25,033 nucleotides of DNA, from assembly GCA_910587245.1 (NCBI GenBank), contig CAJULX010000029.1, positions 1 through 25,033 on the forward strand. Direction: 5' to 3'. The notes beneath the pieces are model-generated. The model saw nothing but the letters and a program-made list of their open reading frames with translations. It made no database searches and was not told the DNA's origin. Below are positions 7,162-15,495 of this stretch, in pieces (positions within the stretch are counted from its first letter, which is position 1; every line of letters starts with the position of its first letter). The translations under genes were made by a program, and so were the position numbers. This DNA comes from Candidatus Gastranaerophilales bacterium. GTDB lineage: Bacteria > Cyanobacteriota > Vampirovibrionia > Gastranaerophilales > Gastranaerophilaceae.

Positions 7162-8222
7162 TGAATAAAAATTCAAAAATTTATATCGCAGGCCACAGAG
7201 GGCTTGTCGGCAGCGCCATTGAGCGAAAATTAAGAAAAGAAGGATTTAATAACCTCATTTTAAAAACCTCATCCGAATTAAATTTAATAAACCAAAAAGA
7301 AACGAATGAATTTTTTGAACATGAAAAACCCGAATATGTCTTTTTATCTGCTGCAAAAGTCGGCGGAATTCTTGCAAATTCAACCTACCCTGCAGAGTTC
7401 TTATACAATAATTTAATGATTTCAAGCAATATTATAAACGCAAGCTGTAAATCAGGGGTTAAAAAGCTTGTAAACTTAGGTTCAAGCTGTATTTACCCAA
7501 AATGCGCACCGCAGCCTATGAAAGAAGACTGTCTTTTAACTTCTTCCTTAGAAAAAACCAATGAAGGATATGCAATCGCAAAAATTGCCGCAATCAAGCT
7601 TTGCAATTATTATAACAAGCAGTACGGAACAAATTTTATTTCTCTGATGCCTACAAACCAATACGGCATAAATGATAATTTTAATATGAAAACAGCTCAC
7701 CTTCTTCCTATGCTTTTAAGGCGTTTTCACCTTGCAAAGCTTCTTTATGAAGAAAATTTTGATGAAATAATCAAGGATTTAAAGAAAAGAAAAATAGGGT
7801 ACAGTTACGATGAACAAATTGATTTCAATAATAAAGAATCAGTTATTGAAATTTTAAATAAAATCGGCGCGTATAAGGATAAAGTTATCGTTTGGGGTGA
7901 CGGCAGCGTATACCGTGAGCTTATGTCATCGGATGATTTGGCGGATGCCGCTTTTTATTTAATGCAGAATAAAGACTATAATGAAATCGGAGAACTTGTA
8001 AATATTACAGGCGGAGACGATATTAAGCTTTCAGACCTTTATGAAATTATAAAAAAAATAACAGGGGTAAAGCAAAAAATAGAATATGATACCGCAAAAC
8101 CAAACGGCACCTTTAGAAAACTGATGGATGATACAAAAATAAAACAGCTGGGCTGGAGTCCGAAAATTAAGCTTGAAGAAGGTATAAAATCGGTTTATAA
8201 ATGGTATCAATTAAGCTTATAG
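7158..8222 (+). CDS. fcl: GDP-L-fucose synthase
   Basis: This is a 354-residue extended SDR protein. The nucleotide motif is A-G-H-R-G-L-V-G-S-A (11-20). The catalytic residues are in N-L-G-S-S-C-I-Y-P (107-114) and Y138/K142 in G-Y-A-I-A-K, the typical Fcl/WcaG arrangement. It performs the 3,5-epimerisation and 4-reduction that yields GDP-L-fucose from the Gmd product. It is longer than the roughly 320-residue E. coli enzyme because of a charged insert (about 195-238, E-E-N-F-D-E-I-I-K-D-L onwards). Two ATGs lie in tandem at 7158 and 7161, and the first overlaps the gmd stop. The 3' end overlaps the convergent GT-C gene by 16 bases, with no room for a separate terminator. Confidence 0.96.
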   Translation: MMNKNSKIYIAGHRGLVGSAIERKLRKEGFNNLILKTSSELNLINQKETNEFFEHEKPEYVFLSAAKVGGILANSTYPAEFLYNNLMISSNIINASCKSGVKKLVNLGSSCIYPKCAPQPMKEDCLLTSSLEKTNEGYAIAKIAAIKLCNYYNKQYGTNFISLMPTNQYGINDNFNMKTAHLLPMLLRRFHLAKLLYEENFDEIIKDLKKRKIGYSYDEQIDFNNKESVIEILNKIGAYKDKVIVWGDGSVYRELMSSDDLADAAFYLMQNKDYNEIGELVNITGGDDIKLSDLYEIIKKITGVKQKIEYDTAKPNGTFRKLMDDTKIKQLGWSPKIKLEEGIKSVYKWYQLSL

Positions 8223-9601
8223 AGAACAGAATTTTTATCACTTTGAAGAATTTTACCGTTAAGTTTTGAAACGGTTTCTTTAAGAATTTTAACATTGTTC
8301 TTAGTGTCAACTTCGCTTGAATAAATTACAAAACAAGTATTTTGACCGCAAAACGGTTTAATCTTCTCCGCACAGATTTCTGCCGATATGTTATACGGAC
8401 ATATATATTTTTCATTTTGGAATTTAAAAATTCTGTCATAATATCTGTATACTAAATGCGTTCCTTTGAATGCAAAAATTTTATCCTGCGGTTGAATTTC
8501 ATTTCGCATTTTTAAAAGCAGAGGTTTAATTTCTTCTCTTTTATAAAAATTCGGATTGATAAAATTATAAAAACACACAGAAATTAAAATAACACTGCTT
8601 AAAATAAAAATTACCGCCTTTTTTATGTTGTTTTTTTCAAACAAAACATAATATAACGGCGATAAAACAATAATAAGTATAACGGGATATAAAAACAGCG
8701 AAAGCCTTTCGTACAAAGGATAAAAATTAAAAAATGAAGCCAAAAACCCATACAAGATTATTAAGCCAAAAATCTTAAAAATTTCTTTATTTTTCTTAAA
8801 AAGAATAATGAGCCCTGCTATGAAGCCTGCAAGAGCAATTAAAACCAAACTTGAAGGATAAAAATGATATTTAATAATATCAATCAAAATAAAAACAGCT
8901 TTAATCGGATTGTAGTTTATAAAATAAGGAACCCAGTATTCATACACCCTTGTACCTGAATTAATCTTAGAAAATATAAACAAATATTCAATCAAAAGCC
9001 CGAAAAATAAAATGAAAGAGAAAATTTTTCTTTTTTTCAAGAGAGAGAGAGTCAAGATTGCGCATAATGAAAATATTGAGCCGAATGAAAATAAAGGAAA
9101 CAAAACTAATAAAACTGCAAATCCTGCCTGCTTTTTAAGACTTATATCTTTGCTTAAATATTTTAACCAAATTAAAACCGTTAATATTGTAAATAAAACA
9201 TCTGCCATATAAGGTTTAAATTCAATCGTATTATATAAAAGAGGAAAACCCGATGAAAAAATAATCAGCCCAAAGATAATGCACCATTTTTTTTCCTTAA
9301 AAACATCACAAAGAAGAAAATAAAATCCAAAAACCGTACCTATACTGCAAAGCAAAGGAATTAATCTAAAAACATATTCTCCTGTACCAAAAATCTCCGT
9401 TAAAAATTTGGTACACAATAAAAATAACGGCGGCGCACTCTGTGCATACTGCAAAGGCTGAAAAAGTTCAAGATATCCTTTATCCAAAATATTTAAAGCA
9501 AGTGCCGCTTCATCGAGCCATAAAGATTTTTCAACAAAAATAAAAAGGTAAACTCTCACAATAACAGCAAGCGCCGGTATAGCCCATAGAATTTTCTTCA
9601 T
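8207..9601 (-). CDS. GT-C type membrane glycosyltransferase (ArnT/PMT-like)
   Basis: This is a 464-residue protein with an N-terminal membrane anchor, then L-W-L-D-E-A-A-L (27-34). An acidic pair after the first membrane helix is the catalytic/metal signature of the dolichyl/undecaprenyl-phosphate-sugar GT-C enzymes (GT39/GT83-like). About ten further hydrophobic helices follow up to residue about 345, and a soluble C-terminal domain (about 350-464) is probably outside the inner membrane. Such enzymes use a polyprenyl-phosphate sugar to modify lipid A, proteins or glycans on the outer face. Its ATG overlaps the stop of the GT2 gene (ATGA), so the GT2 enzyme likely supplies the lipid-linked sugar. 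The acceptor is unknown. Confidence 0.75.
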   Translation of the reverse strand: MKKILWAIPALAVIVRVYLFIFVEKSLWLDEAALALNILDKGYLELFQPLQYAQSAPPLFLLCTKFLTEIFGTGEYVFRLIPLLCSIGTVFGFYFLLCDVFKEKKWCIIFGLIIFSSGFPLLYNTIEFKPYMADVLFTILTVLIWLKYLSKDISLKKQAGFAVLLVLFPLFSFGSIFSLCAILTLSLLKKRKIFSFILFFGLLIEYLFIFSKINSGTRVYEYWVPYFINYNPIKAVFILIDIIKYHFYPSSLVLIALAGFIAGLIILFKKNKEIFKIFGLIILYGFLASFFNFYPLYERLSLFLYPVILIIVLSPLYYVLFEKNNIKKAVIFILSSVILISVCFYNFINPNFYKREEIKPLLLKMRNEIQPQDKIFAFKGTHLVYRYYDRIFKFQNEKYICPYNISAEICAEKIKPFCGQNTCFVIYSSEVDTKNNVKILKETVSKLNGKILQSDKNSVLYKLN

Positions 9602-10551
9602 TTTAATTCTTCATCCGTTATATATCTGGGTCTTGCTTTTACTTCGGTTAAAATTTGTCCGATATATTCTCCGATTATACCGATACAGAGAATTTCCATA
9701 CCTGTTGCAAAAGTCTCCCAGGTTTCAAATAATTCCAACCCCGGAAGATAATTAAGATGAAAAATAAGCCTTATAATACAGGCTATTGCAAGCAAAATAC
9801 TGATAAATGAAATCCCGAACCCCAGAAAAAATACAATCCTTAAAGGACGCACACTAAAAGAAACAATTCCGCGCGAAGCAAGTGCAAGCAAAGATAAAAA
9901 GCTGAATTTTGATTCTCCGAATTTCCTTTCTTTTACTTCAAAATAAATATCTTTTGTCTTCAGCCCCAAATCATAAAACAGCCCCCTTATAAAAAGATTG
10001 GTTTCTTTATAATTTGATAAAATTTTAAGCGTGCGGCGGCTGACTAGCCTGAATTCCGAATGATTGGGTTTAATATTAACCCCTAAAAAATTTATCAGTC
10101 TGTAGAAACTGTTTGCGCAAAATTTCTTAAAAAAGCCGTCAGTTCTGTTTTTCCTGATACCGCAAACAATATCATATCCTTCTTTATAAGCGGCGACAAA
10201 TTCTGAAATTTTATTTTCATCCTGCTGTAAATCCGCGTCAATTGTGATTGCGGCATCTGCACCAAGATTATAGGCATTTTCTAAACCTGCAATTATAGCG
10301 GACTGGTTGCCGAAATTTCTTGAAAAGCGAATTCCTTTAACTTTAAATTCAGATTTTTCGTAAGCCTCTTTAATAATACTCCATGTATTGTCGATACTGC
10401 CGTCATCTACAAGAAATACAAAACTTTCAGGGCTGATTTCACCGTTTCCAATCATCTTATTAAAAATATTCCACAGCTTTTCAAGACTGACAGGAAGCAT
10501 TTCAGCCTCGTTAAAACAGGGAATAACAATCGCAAGTTTTGTATTTTTCAT
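9598..10551 (-). CDS. Polyprenyl-phosphate glycosyltransferase, GT2 (DPM1/GtrB-like)
   Basis: This is a 317-residue protein from the ATG at 10551. In-frame GTG and TTG codons up to 10572 are alternatives, as the ribosome site is weak. A GT2 domain begins with V-I-P-C-F-N-E-A-E (9-17), with the V-D-D-G-S segment (48-52) and the metal/sugar D-A-D-L-Q-Q (105-110). K-F-G-E-S-K-F-S (210-217) is typical of the bacterial GtrB/ArnC/YkcC group. Two C-terminal membrane helices follow (about 237-262 and 282-302). It probably transfers a hexose from a nucleotide sugar to polyprenyl phosphate at the cytoplasmic face of the membrane, feeding the adjoining GT-C enzyme. The sugar donor is not known. The link to the nearby gmd/fcl is only by position. 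Confidence 0.88.
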   Translation of the reverse strand: MKNTKLAIVIPCFNEAEMLPVSLEKLWNIFNKMIGNGEISPESFVFLVDDGSIDNTWSIIKEAYEKSEFKVKGIRFSRNFGNQSAIIAGLENAYNLGADAAITIDADLQQDENKISEFVAAYKEGYDIVCGIRKNRTDGFFKKFCANSFYRLINFLGVNIKPNHSEFRLVSRRTLKILSNYKETNLFIRGLFYDLGLKTKDIYFEVKERKFGESKFSFLSLLALASRGIVSFSVRPLRIVFFLGFGISFISILLAIACIIRLIFHLNYLPGLELFETWETFATGMEILCIGIIGEYIGQILTEVKARPRYITDEELK

Positions 10552-10625
10552 AGCTTGTAAACTCACATTCAAATACTCTTTATTTTCAATTTGAAAATAT
10601 CATAAAAATGTATTTAAAAAAAGCA

Positions 10626-11195
10626 CTATACAAATAAATTAAAAATATGCTCAAAATGCAGCAATATTCCAAAAACAGCCCCGATTAAAAGATAAACCAA
10701 AGGGTCTTTTTTTAATTTCAGGCTGATTAAAACAAGCAAAGCAAAAAGAATAAACCCTCTTGAATCAAGCGCTTGTATGCTCAACCCGTATGGCATTATA
10801 CTGTTTTTAAAAAGTCTTACCCCGACAGCCGCAATCATGCCCGCAGCTGCAGGTCTGAGCGCATATAAAACAGCCTTTGTATAAAAATTATCTTTAAACT
10901 TCTTTAGGATTTTTGAAATTAAAATAACAATGACAAAAGAGGGTATCATTATAGCCAGTGTCGCATCAATTGAGCCTAAAACCCCGAGTGTTTTAAACCC
11001 TGCAAATGTTGCCACGTTTAACCCCACAGGCCCCGGAGTAATACTTGAAACGGCAAGCATTGTTGATAATTCTTCATAGCTGAACCAATGATATGTATCA
11101 CTTATATGATACAAAAAAGGAAGAGTAGCATATCCGCCGCCAAAAGAAAATATCCCTATCTTAAAAAATTCAACAAATAAAAGAAAATAATTCAT
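10626..11195 (-). CDS. Chromate-transporter-family protein, second subunit
   Basis: This is a 189-residue membrane protein of the short-chain CHR family. It has the half-repeat signature F-F-K-I-G-I-F-S-F-G-G-G-Y-A-T-L-P (10-26) and S-S-I-T-P-G-P-V-G-L-N-V-A-T-F-A-G (50-66), then four or so membrane helices. Short CHR proteins act in pairs, each with one half of the ChrA repeat. It overlaps its partner gene by 4 bases (ATGA-type), so the two are made together. Chromate is the name-giving substrate, but in anaerobes without chromate stress another anion may be carried. Confidence 0.88.
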   Translation of the reverse strand: MNYFLLFVEFFKIGIFSFGGGYATLPFLYHISDTYHWFSYEELSTMLAVSSITPGPVGLNVATFAGFKTLGVLGSIDATLAIMIPSFVIVILISKILKKFKDNFYTKAVLYALRPAAAGMIAAVGVRLFKNSIMPYGLSIQALDSRGFILFALLVLISLKLKKDPLVYLLIGAVFGILLHFEHIFNLFV

Positions 11196-11746
11196 ACATT
11201 ATCCCCCTTTATTTTCTTATCAATCATTTTATAAATAACACCTAAAATTGCAGACAATACTATTGAAATCGACGGAGAAACGCCGGCTCCCGATAAAACA
11301 AGAATTAAAACAAAAATTAAAAATGTAAATTTATCAACAATACTTGTTTTCCAAACCTCTTTTACGGTTAAAAACATCAAAATAATAATGGAAATATTTA
11401 CACCCCAGAAGATATCACCCATAATAAGATTTTGCGACACCTTAATTAAAACCGAAGCAAGAAGAATAATTGCAATAAAAGGCGGCAGAATAAGCCCGAA
11501 AAAAGCAGCAAGCGCACCTGTTTTACCTCTTAATTTATATCCTATAAAAAGAGTTGTATTTGCGGCGATAATCCCCGGAACACATTGTCCCATTGCATAA
11601 AAATCAATTACTTCTTCTTTTGTTATCCAGTGTCGTTTATCAACAAGCTCATTGTTTAATAAAGGCACAATAACATACCCGCCGCCAAGCAAGAGCACGC
11701 CTATTTTTAAAAATGCAAAAAACATATCTGTTAATTTTGGTTTCAT
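11192..11746 (-). CDS. Chromate-transporter-family protein, first subunit
   Basis: This is a 184-residue membrane protein with the other CHR half: F-L-K-I-G-V-L-L-L-G-G-G-Y-V-I-V-P-L-L (12-30) and A-M-G-Q-C-V-P-G-I-I-A-A-N-T-T-L-F-I-G (51-69). The Q-x-x-P-G form here and the T-P-G-P form in the partner are the usual difference between the two subunits. It is the first gene of the pair and is divergent from the flavoprotein gene at 11857. The upstream ribosome site is weak. Transport direction and substrate cannot be read from the sequence. Confidence 0.88.
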   Translation of the reverse strand: MKPKLTDMFFAFLKIGVLLLGGGYVIVPLLNNELVDKRHWITKEEVIDFYAMGQCVPGIIAANTTLFIGYKLRGKTGALAAFFGLILPPFIAIILLASVLIKVSQNLIMGDIFWGVNISIIILMFLTVKEVWKTSIVDKFTFLIFVLILVLSGAGVSPSISIVLSAILGVIYKMIDKKIKGDNV

Positions 11747-11791
11747 AAATACTATTCTACATTAAAAAATTTTAACAGGGCATTTCACCTA

Positions 11792-11820
11792 TTGACTTAT
11801 AGCGGGGTCTAAATTATAAA
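11792..11820 (+). promoter_or_regulatory. Promoter of the flavoprotein gene
   Basis: TTGACT (11792-11797), a 17-base spacer and TATAAA (11815-11820), about 36 bases before the ATG at 11857. Confidence 0.65.
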
Positions 11821-11856
11821 ATAGAATTAAAAAGTTTCAAAAAAGGAGTATTTGTA

Positions 11857-12489
11857 ATGAAAGTATTAATGATTAACGGTTCACCGCATAAAAACGGCTG
11901 TACTTATACGGCACTTGATGAAATCGCTAAAACCTTGCAAAACGAAGGAATTGAAAGTGAAATTTATTATATAGGAACAGACCCTGTTGCTCCTTGCAAG
12001 GCTTGCGGTGCCTGTACAAAAATAGGTAAATGTGTTATTAACGATAAAGTAAACGAACTTCTTGAGAAAATAAACGATTATGACGGTTATATCATAGGGT
12101 CGCCTGTTCACTACGCCTCATCTTCAGGTGGTCTTATCCCGTTTCTTGACAGATTGTTTTATGCGAATTTCAGATCAGGCAAAGCCAACTTAAGATTGAA
12201 ACCTGCAACCGCAATAGCTTCAGCACGCCGTGCAGGAACCACAGCAACAATTGACCAGCTGAATAAATATTTTCAAATACAGGAAATGCCCGTAATATCA
12301 GGCAGATACTGGAATATGGTGCACGGAAACACCCCTGATGAAGCAAGGCAGGATGAAGAAGGTATGCAAAATATGAGAATTCTTGCGAAGAATTTTGCTT
12401 ATTATCTAAAATGCAAAAAAGCTGCAGATGAAGCGGGAATTTTACCTCCGGCTCAGGAAACACCAATATTTACAAATTTCATAAGATAA
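11857..12489 (+). CDS. NADPH-dependent FMN reductase / iron-sulfur flavoprotein
   Basis: This is a 210-residue flavodoxin-fold protein. N-G-S-P-H-K-N-G-C-T (7-16) is the FMN phosphate loop. G-S-P-V-H-Y-A-S-S-S (81-90) is the second flavin-contact loop. C47, C50, C53 and C59 form a compact C-x2-C-x2-C-x5-C motif, as in iron-sulfur flavoproteins that hold a [4Fe-4S] cluster. Members of this family pass electrons from NAD(P)H or ferredoxin to quinones, oxygen species or other acceptors in anaerobes. The true acceptor is unknown. AAGGAG precedes the ATG by about 9 bases. It is a single gene ending at a strong terminator shared with nrdG. Confidence 0.85.
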   Translation: MKVLMINGSPHKNGCTYTALDEIAKTLQNEGIESEIYYIGTDPVAPCKACGACTKIGKCVINDKVNELLEKINDYDGYIIGSPVHYASSSGGLIPFLDRLFYANFRSGKANLRLKPATAIASARRAGTTATIDQLNKYFQIQEMPVISGRYWNMVHGNTPDEARQDEEGMQNMRILAKNFAYYLKCKKAADEAGILPPAQETPIFTNFIR

Positions 12490-12494
12490 TAAAC

Positions 12495-12554
12495 AAAAAA
12501 CTCTGCAAAGTTTTTATAGATAAAGTTCTATAGCTCCGTTTTGCAGAGTTTTTT
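12495..12554. terminator. Bidirectional terminator overlapping the end of nrdG
   Basis: Perfect 15-base arms (12495-12509 and 12540-12554) have A and T runs outside. An inner 6-base stem (TATAGA/TCTATA, 12515-12520 and 12527-12532) nests in the loop. The nrdG stop codon lies in the loop, so the 5' arm for nrdG is part of its coding region. Confidence 0.85.
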
Positions 12555-13002
12555 TAACGTCAATAACTTTTTGATTAGAGCTTCCGACCCATTTAATATT
12601 GTTGTCTTTTAATTCTTCAACAAATTCACCGTCAGCTATAACATCAATAAGTTCTATGCCTTCTATATCTTTAATTTCATCAAAACTGTATCCGGTGTAA
12701 AGCCATATACTTTTATCGGGAAACTCACCACGGCATTTATTAACAAGCCGCATAACTTCACTCCTGTTTTCCACCATTAAAGGGTCGCCGCCCGAAAATG
12801 TTATGCCATCTATAAAGGGTTTATCAAGAGCTTCAAAAAGTTCGTCTTCCGCCTTTTTATCAAAGGGAAGCCCTCCGTCTTTATCCCATGTAATTGGATT
12901 CTGGCAGTTTTTGCATTTGTGGCTGCACCCTGAAACCCACAGCACAACGCGAATTCCATCCCCGTTTAGCATGTCCTCTTTTGTAATGTTATGATAATTC
13001 AT
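12514..13002 (-). CDS. nrdG: Anaerobic ribonucleotide reductase activating enzyme
   Basis: This is a 162-residue radical SAM protein. The cluster motif C26-S-H-K-C30-K-N-C33 (C-x3-C-x2-C) follows G-C-S-H, and the S-G-G-D-P (about 70-74) SAM-contact motif is present. It uses a [4Fe-4S] cluster and S-adenosylmethionine to make the glycyl radical on NrdD. It lies 50 bases downstream of nrdD, separated by a perfect hairpin, and has its own AGGA ribosome site. Its last codons form the left arm of the terminator, so the end of the protein is constrained by the terminator or the other way round. Confidence 0.95.
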   Translation of the reverse strand: MNYHNITKEDMLNGDGIRVVLWVSGCSHKCKNCQNPITWDKDGGLPFDKKAEDELFEALDKPFIDGITFSGGDPLMVENRSEVMRLVNKCRGEFPDKSIWLYTGYSFDEIKDIEGIELIDVIADGEFVEELKDNNIKWVGSSNQKVIDVKKTLQNGAIELYL

Positions 13003-13021
13003 TTTAAAATCCTATAAAATC

Positions 13022-13046
13022 AGGGCAGAAAAACTTTTTCTGCCCT
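13022..13046. other. Perfect hairpin between nrdD and nrdG
   Basis: Twelve-base arms 13022-13033 and 13035-13046 leave one unpaired base. On the transcribed (minus) strand no clear U run follows, so this looks more like an mRNA processing or stability element, or a weak attenuator that lowers nrdG relative to nrdD, than a full terminator. Confidence 0.6.
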
Positions 13047-13052
13047 AAAAAA

Positions 13053-15320
13053 TTACATACTCACTCTGTCTTTAATTTCTTCCATTTTGGCTTCATTAAG
13101 ACGGGTGTCGCCTTTTACTCTTGAATAAGAAAGGTATCCGTTCATTCTGTCAATTTTGGTCAGGTTTTTACTGCCGCATTTCGGGCAGATATCCATTTCA
13201 AGCTCCTGATGCCCGCAATCATCACAGTAAGCCAATGAAAGATTAACTCCCTCATAAAATCCCATATCCATTGCTCTTTTTACAAGGGTTTCAATAGCTT
13301 TTGTATTGTATGAAACAGGGTATTTTACATACTGAATTTTCCCGCCGTTTAATAAATCCCAGAATCTTTTTTCTAAATCCTGTTTTTCAATAGGCCCGAT
13401 GTTTTCTGAAACATGGCAATGGAAACTGTTTGAAACATACCCTCTGTCTGATACGTTATTTACCTTGCCGTATTTTTTTCTAAACTGTTTTATTTGAAGT
13501 CCGCAGAGATTCTCGGCAGGTGTTCCGTATATAGCGTACAGATTGCCGTCTTTTTCCTTAAATTCATTAATCTTTTTATTAATGTATTCCATAACATCAA
13601 GTGCAAATTGTCCGTCTTCCACAAGCGATTTTTGATTGTGAATTTCCTGCAGTTCATTCAATGCGGTAATACCGAATGATGCCGTTGCAGATTTCAATAA
13701 GGGTTTAATTTTATCATGGATACCAAGATGCCCGCCATAGAAACCGCCCTCACAGAAAGCAAGAGGGTTAACGGAGGCTCTCATCTCGCCAAGATAATCA
13801 TAAGTTCTAATATGAATCTGTCTTATCATTTCTAAATAATAATCAAGCACTTCATAAAAATCTTTGCCCTCTTTTTTAGCCTTGGCATAAATCATGGGCA
13901 AGTGAAGGCTTATTGCGCCGATATTAAATCTGCCGACAAAAACAGGTTCATCATTTTCATCCGCAGGTTTCATTCCGCCTTTTTCAAACCAGGGAGATAA
14001 AAACGCTCTGCAGCCCATCGGTGAAATTACTTTTTTATATTTTTTATAAATGCTTGCAACATACCCTTCACCCGTTAAAGAAAGCCAATCGGGATACATT
14101 GCCTTTTTAGAGCAGTCAATACCTGCATTAAAAAGTTCTTCTAGTTCTCCGCCTTTTTTGTGCAGTTCTTCATCATAAAGAAATACAATTTTTGGGAACA
14201 ATACAGGCTTTTTATTTTCTTTTTTACCCTGTCCGTCGCGGCGCACTTCAAGCATTACTCTTGATGCCATTCTTTCAAATCTGCCGCAGCCCAAGCCCAT
14301 AGTAACCGTTATAAAAGGATAATCACCTCTTGAAGAAGCTACTGTATTAAATTTATATTCCCACCCTTGAAAACCGTCATGAAAATCTTTTTCAACATCT
14401 TTCATGGCTTCTTTTTCAGCCCTGTCAGACGGTATACCTAAATCAATATATTTTTGATATTTCTTTTCATAGGTTTTTTCAGCATAAGGAGCCAGAATTT
14501 TATCTACCTCTGGAACCGTAAACCCGCCGTATTGCTGGCTTGCAGCAGCCATAACAATGTCACCTATAACATCAAACGCAACTTCCAGCGTTTTAGGCTC
14601 GTTATACCAGAGATTTCCCATCTCAAAACCGCCTTTTAAAACATTTGCAACATCAAAAAGACAGCAATTCATCGTGTCGCGTCTTGCGGACATATCATGG
14701 ATATAGATATATCCGTCTCTTATAGCCTGTAATTCAGGTACGGTTAAAAAGAATTTTTTATAAAGCTCTTTATTCAGCTGATTAAAAATCAAAGAACGTT
14801 TGGTGGAAACTAAAGCAGAATCAGCGTTTGAATTTTCTTTATCGCCGATATACATAATCTTTTGACTTTCCTGATAAACCTTATCAAGCATATCAACAAA
14901 ATCAATTTTGTAGTTTCTGTAGTTTCTGTAACTCTTTGCCACTTTCGGGTTTAAAACTTCAAGTGCATTTTCAACAACACAGTGCATTTTAAAAATTTCG
15001 ATTTCTTTTTCATCCATCTTTAAAACACTGTTATCAACAAAATTGCTGATGTTTTGAAGCTCGGTTTCGCTAAATTCAACAAGCATTCTGGCGGCGGATT
15101 TCTTCACTGCCGCAACCACTTTTCTGACATCATACTCTTCTTTTGTACCGTCTTTTTTGATAATTCTAATCTCATTAAGACTGTACTTTGGCTTGTGAGC
15201 AAGTTTCAATTCTGATACAATCGGCGCCGTAGCAGCATTTGTTGCACCAAAACTTGTGCCGACAGAAGTAAGCCTTGTCTTTTCAATGCTTACAACTTTC
15301 TCATCCCGTAATTCCTTCAT
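13053..15320 (-). CDS. nrdD: Anaerobic (class III) ribonucleoside-triphosphate reductase
   Basis: This is a 755-residue protein. Two ATGs lie in tandem (15323, 15320). The second gives the better spacing to AAGGAG. A 45-residue N-terminal extension with T-S-F-G (22-25) precedes an ATP-cone (about 50-140). Next comes the catalytic barrel, with T-M-N-C-C-L-F-D carrying the thiyl-radical cysteine and the M-G-C-R-A segment. The C-terminus has a zinc site (C699-x2-C702 and C712-x2-C715). The glycyl-radical loop is R-M-N-G-Y (725-729), with G728 as the radical residue. It reduces ribonucleotides to deoxyribonucleotides without oxygen and without B12, and needs NrdG for activation. The leader holds a cobalamin riboswitch, so expression should fall when B12 is plentiful. 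Confidence 0.96.
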   Translation of the reverse strand: MKELRDEKVVSIEKTRLTSVGTSFGATNAATAPIVSELKLAHKPKYSLNEIRIIKKDGTKEEYDVRKVVAAVKKSAARMLVEFSETELQNISNFVDNSVLKMDEKEIEIFKMHCVVENALEVLNPKVAKSYRNYRNYKIDFVDMLDKVYQESQKIMYIGDKENSNADSALVSTKRSLIFNQLNKELYKKFFLTVPELQAIRDGYIYIHDMSARRDTMNCCLFDVANVLKGGFEMGNLWYNEPKTLEVAFDVIGDIVMAAASQQYGGFTVPEVDKILAPYAEKTYEKKYQKYIDLGIPSDRAEKEAMKDVEKDFHDGFQGWEYKFNTVASSRGDYPFITVTMGLGCGRFERMASRVMLEVRRDGQGKKENKKPVLFPKIVFLYDEELHKKGGELEELFNAGIDCSKKAMYPDWLSLTGEGYVASIYKKYKKVISPMGCRAFLSPWFEKGGMKPADENDEPVFVGRFNIGAISLHLPMIYAKAKKEGKDFYEVLDYYLEMIRQIHIRTYDYLGEMRASVNPLAFCEGGFYGGHLGIHDKIKPLLKSATASFGITALNELQEIHNQKSLVEDGQFALDVMEYINKKINEFKEKDGNLYAIYGTPAENLCGLQIKQFRKKYGKVNNVSDRGYVSNSFHCHVSENIGPIEKQDLEKRFWDLLNGGKIQYVKYPVSYNTKAIETLVKRAMDMGFYEGVNLSLAYCDDCGHQELEMDICPKCGSKNLTKIDRMNGYLSYSRVKGDTRLNEAKMEEIKDRVSM

Positions 15321-15327
15321 CATATCT

Positions 15328-15355
15328 CCTTTTTAGATAAAAGGCAGAAAATGCC
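15328..15355 (-). promoter_or_regulatory. Ribosome-site-masking hairpin and competing hairpin of nrdD
   Basis: CCTTTT (15328-15333) and AAAAGG (15339-15344) pair over six bases with a five-base loop and cover most of the AAGGAG ribosome site of nrdD (15326-15331). A second hairpin, GGCA (15343-15346) with TGCC (15352-15355), uses two of the same bases, so the two cannot form together. This is the expected layout of a translational expression platform for the upstream riboswitch. The pairing is read by eye and not folded by program. Confidence 0.5.
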
Positions 15356-15384
15356 GGCTGAATACACAATTATAAAATGTATCT

Positions 15385-15495
15385 TCCCCTTTGCAAATTC
15401 CTGTCTCGAGGTAGTAATTTAAAGAATTAAGCATTCCGACTTTGACGGCTGCGGACCAGTGTGGGGCTTACACCCTTCTTTCCTTAACCCTTTTT
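15385..15495 (-). ncRNA. Cobalamin riboswitch, compact form
   Basis: On the minus strand the leader contains in order TTAAGGAAAG, a small GGG-TGTAA-GCCC hairpin, then TGGTCCGCAGCCGTCAA and AGTCGGAATGCTTAA. These match the cobalamin riboswitch core: the GGAAA receptor strand, the GGTGnAAnCC hairpin, the CCGCnnCnGT segment and the B12-box-like end. The bases TTAAG at one end and CTTAA at the other pair to close the core. The CCGC...GT segment runs straight into the B12-box-like element. The long peripheral arms of classical adenosylcobalamin riboswitches are therefore missing, which recalls the short Cbl-II type. The outer limits are approximate. Confidence 0.85.
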
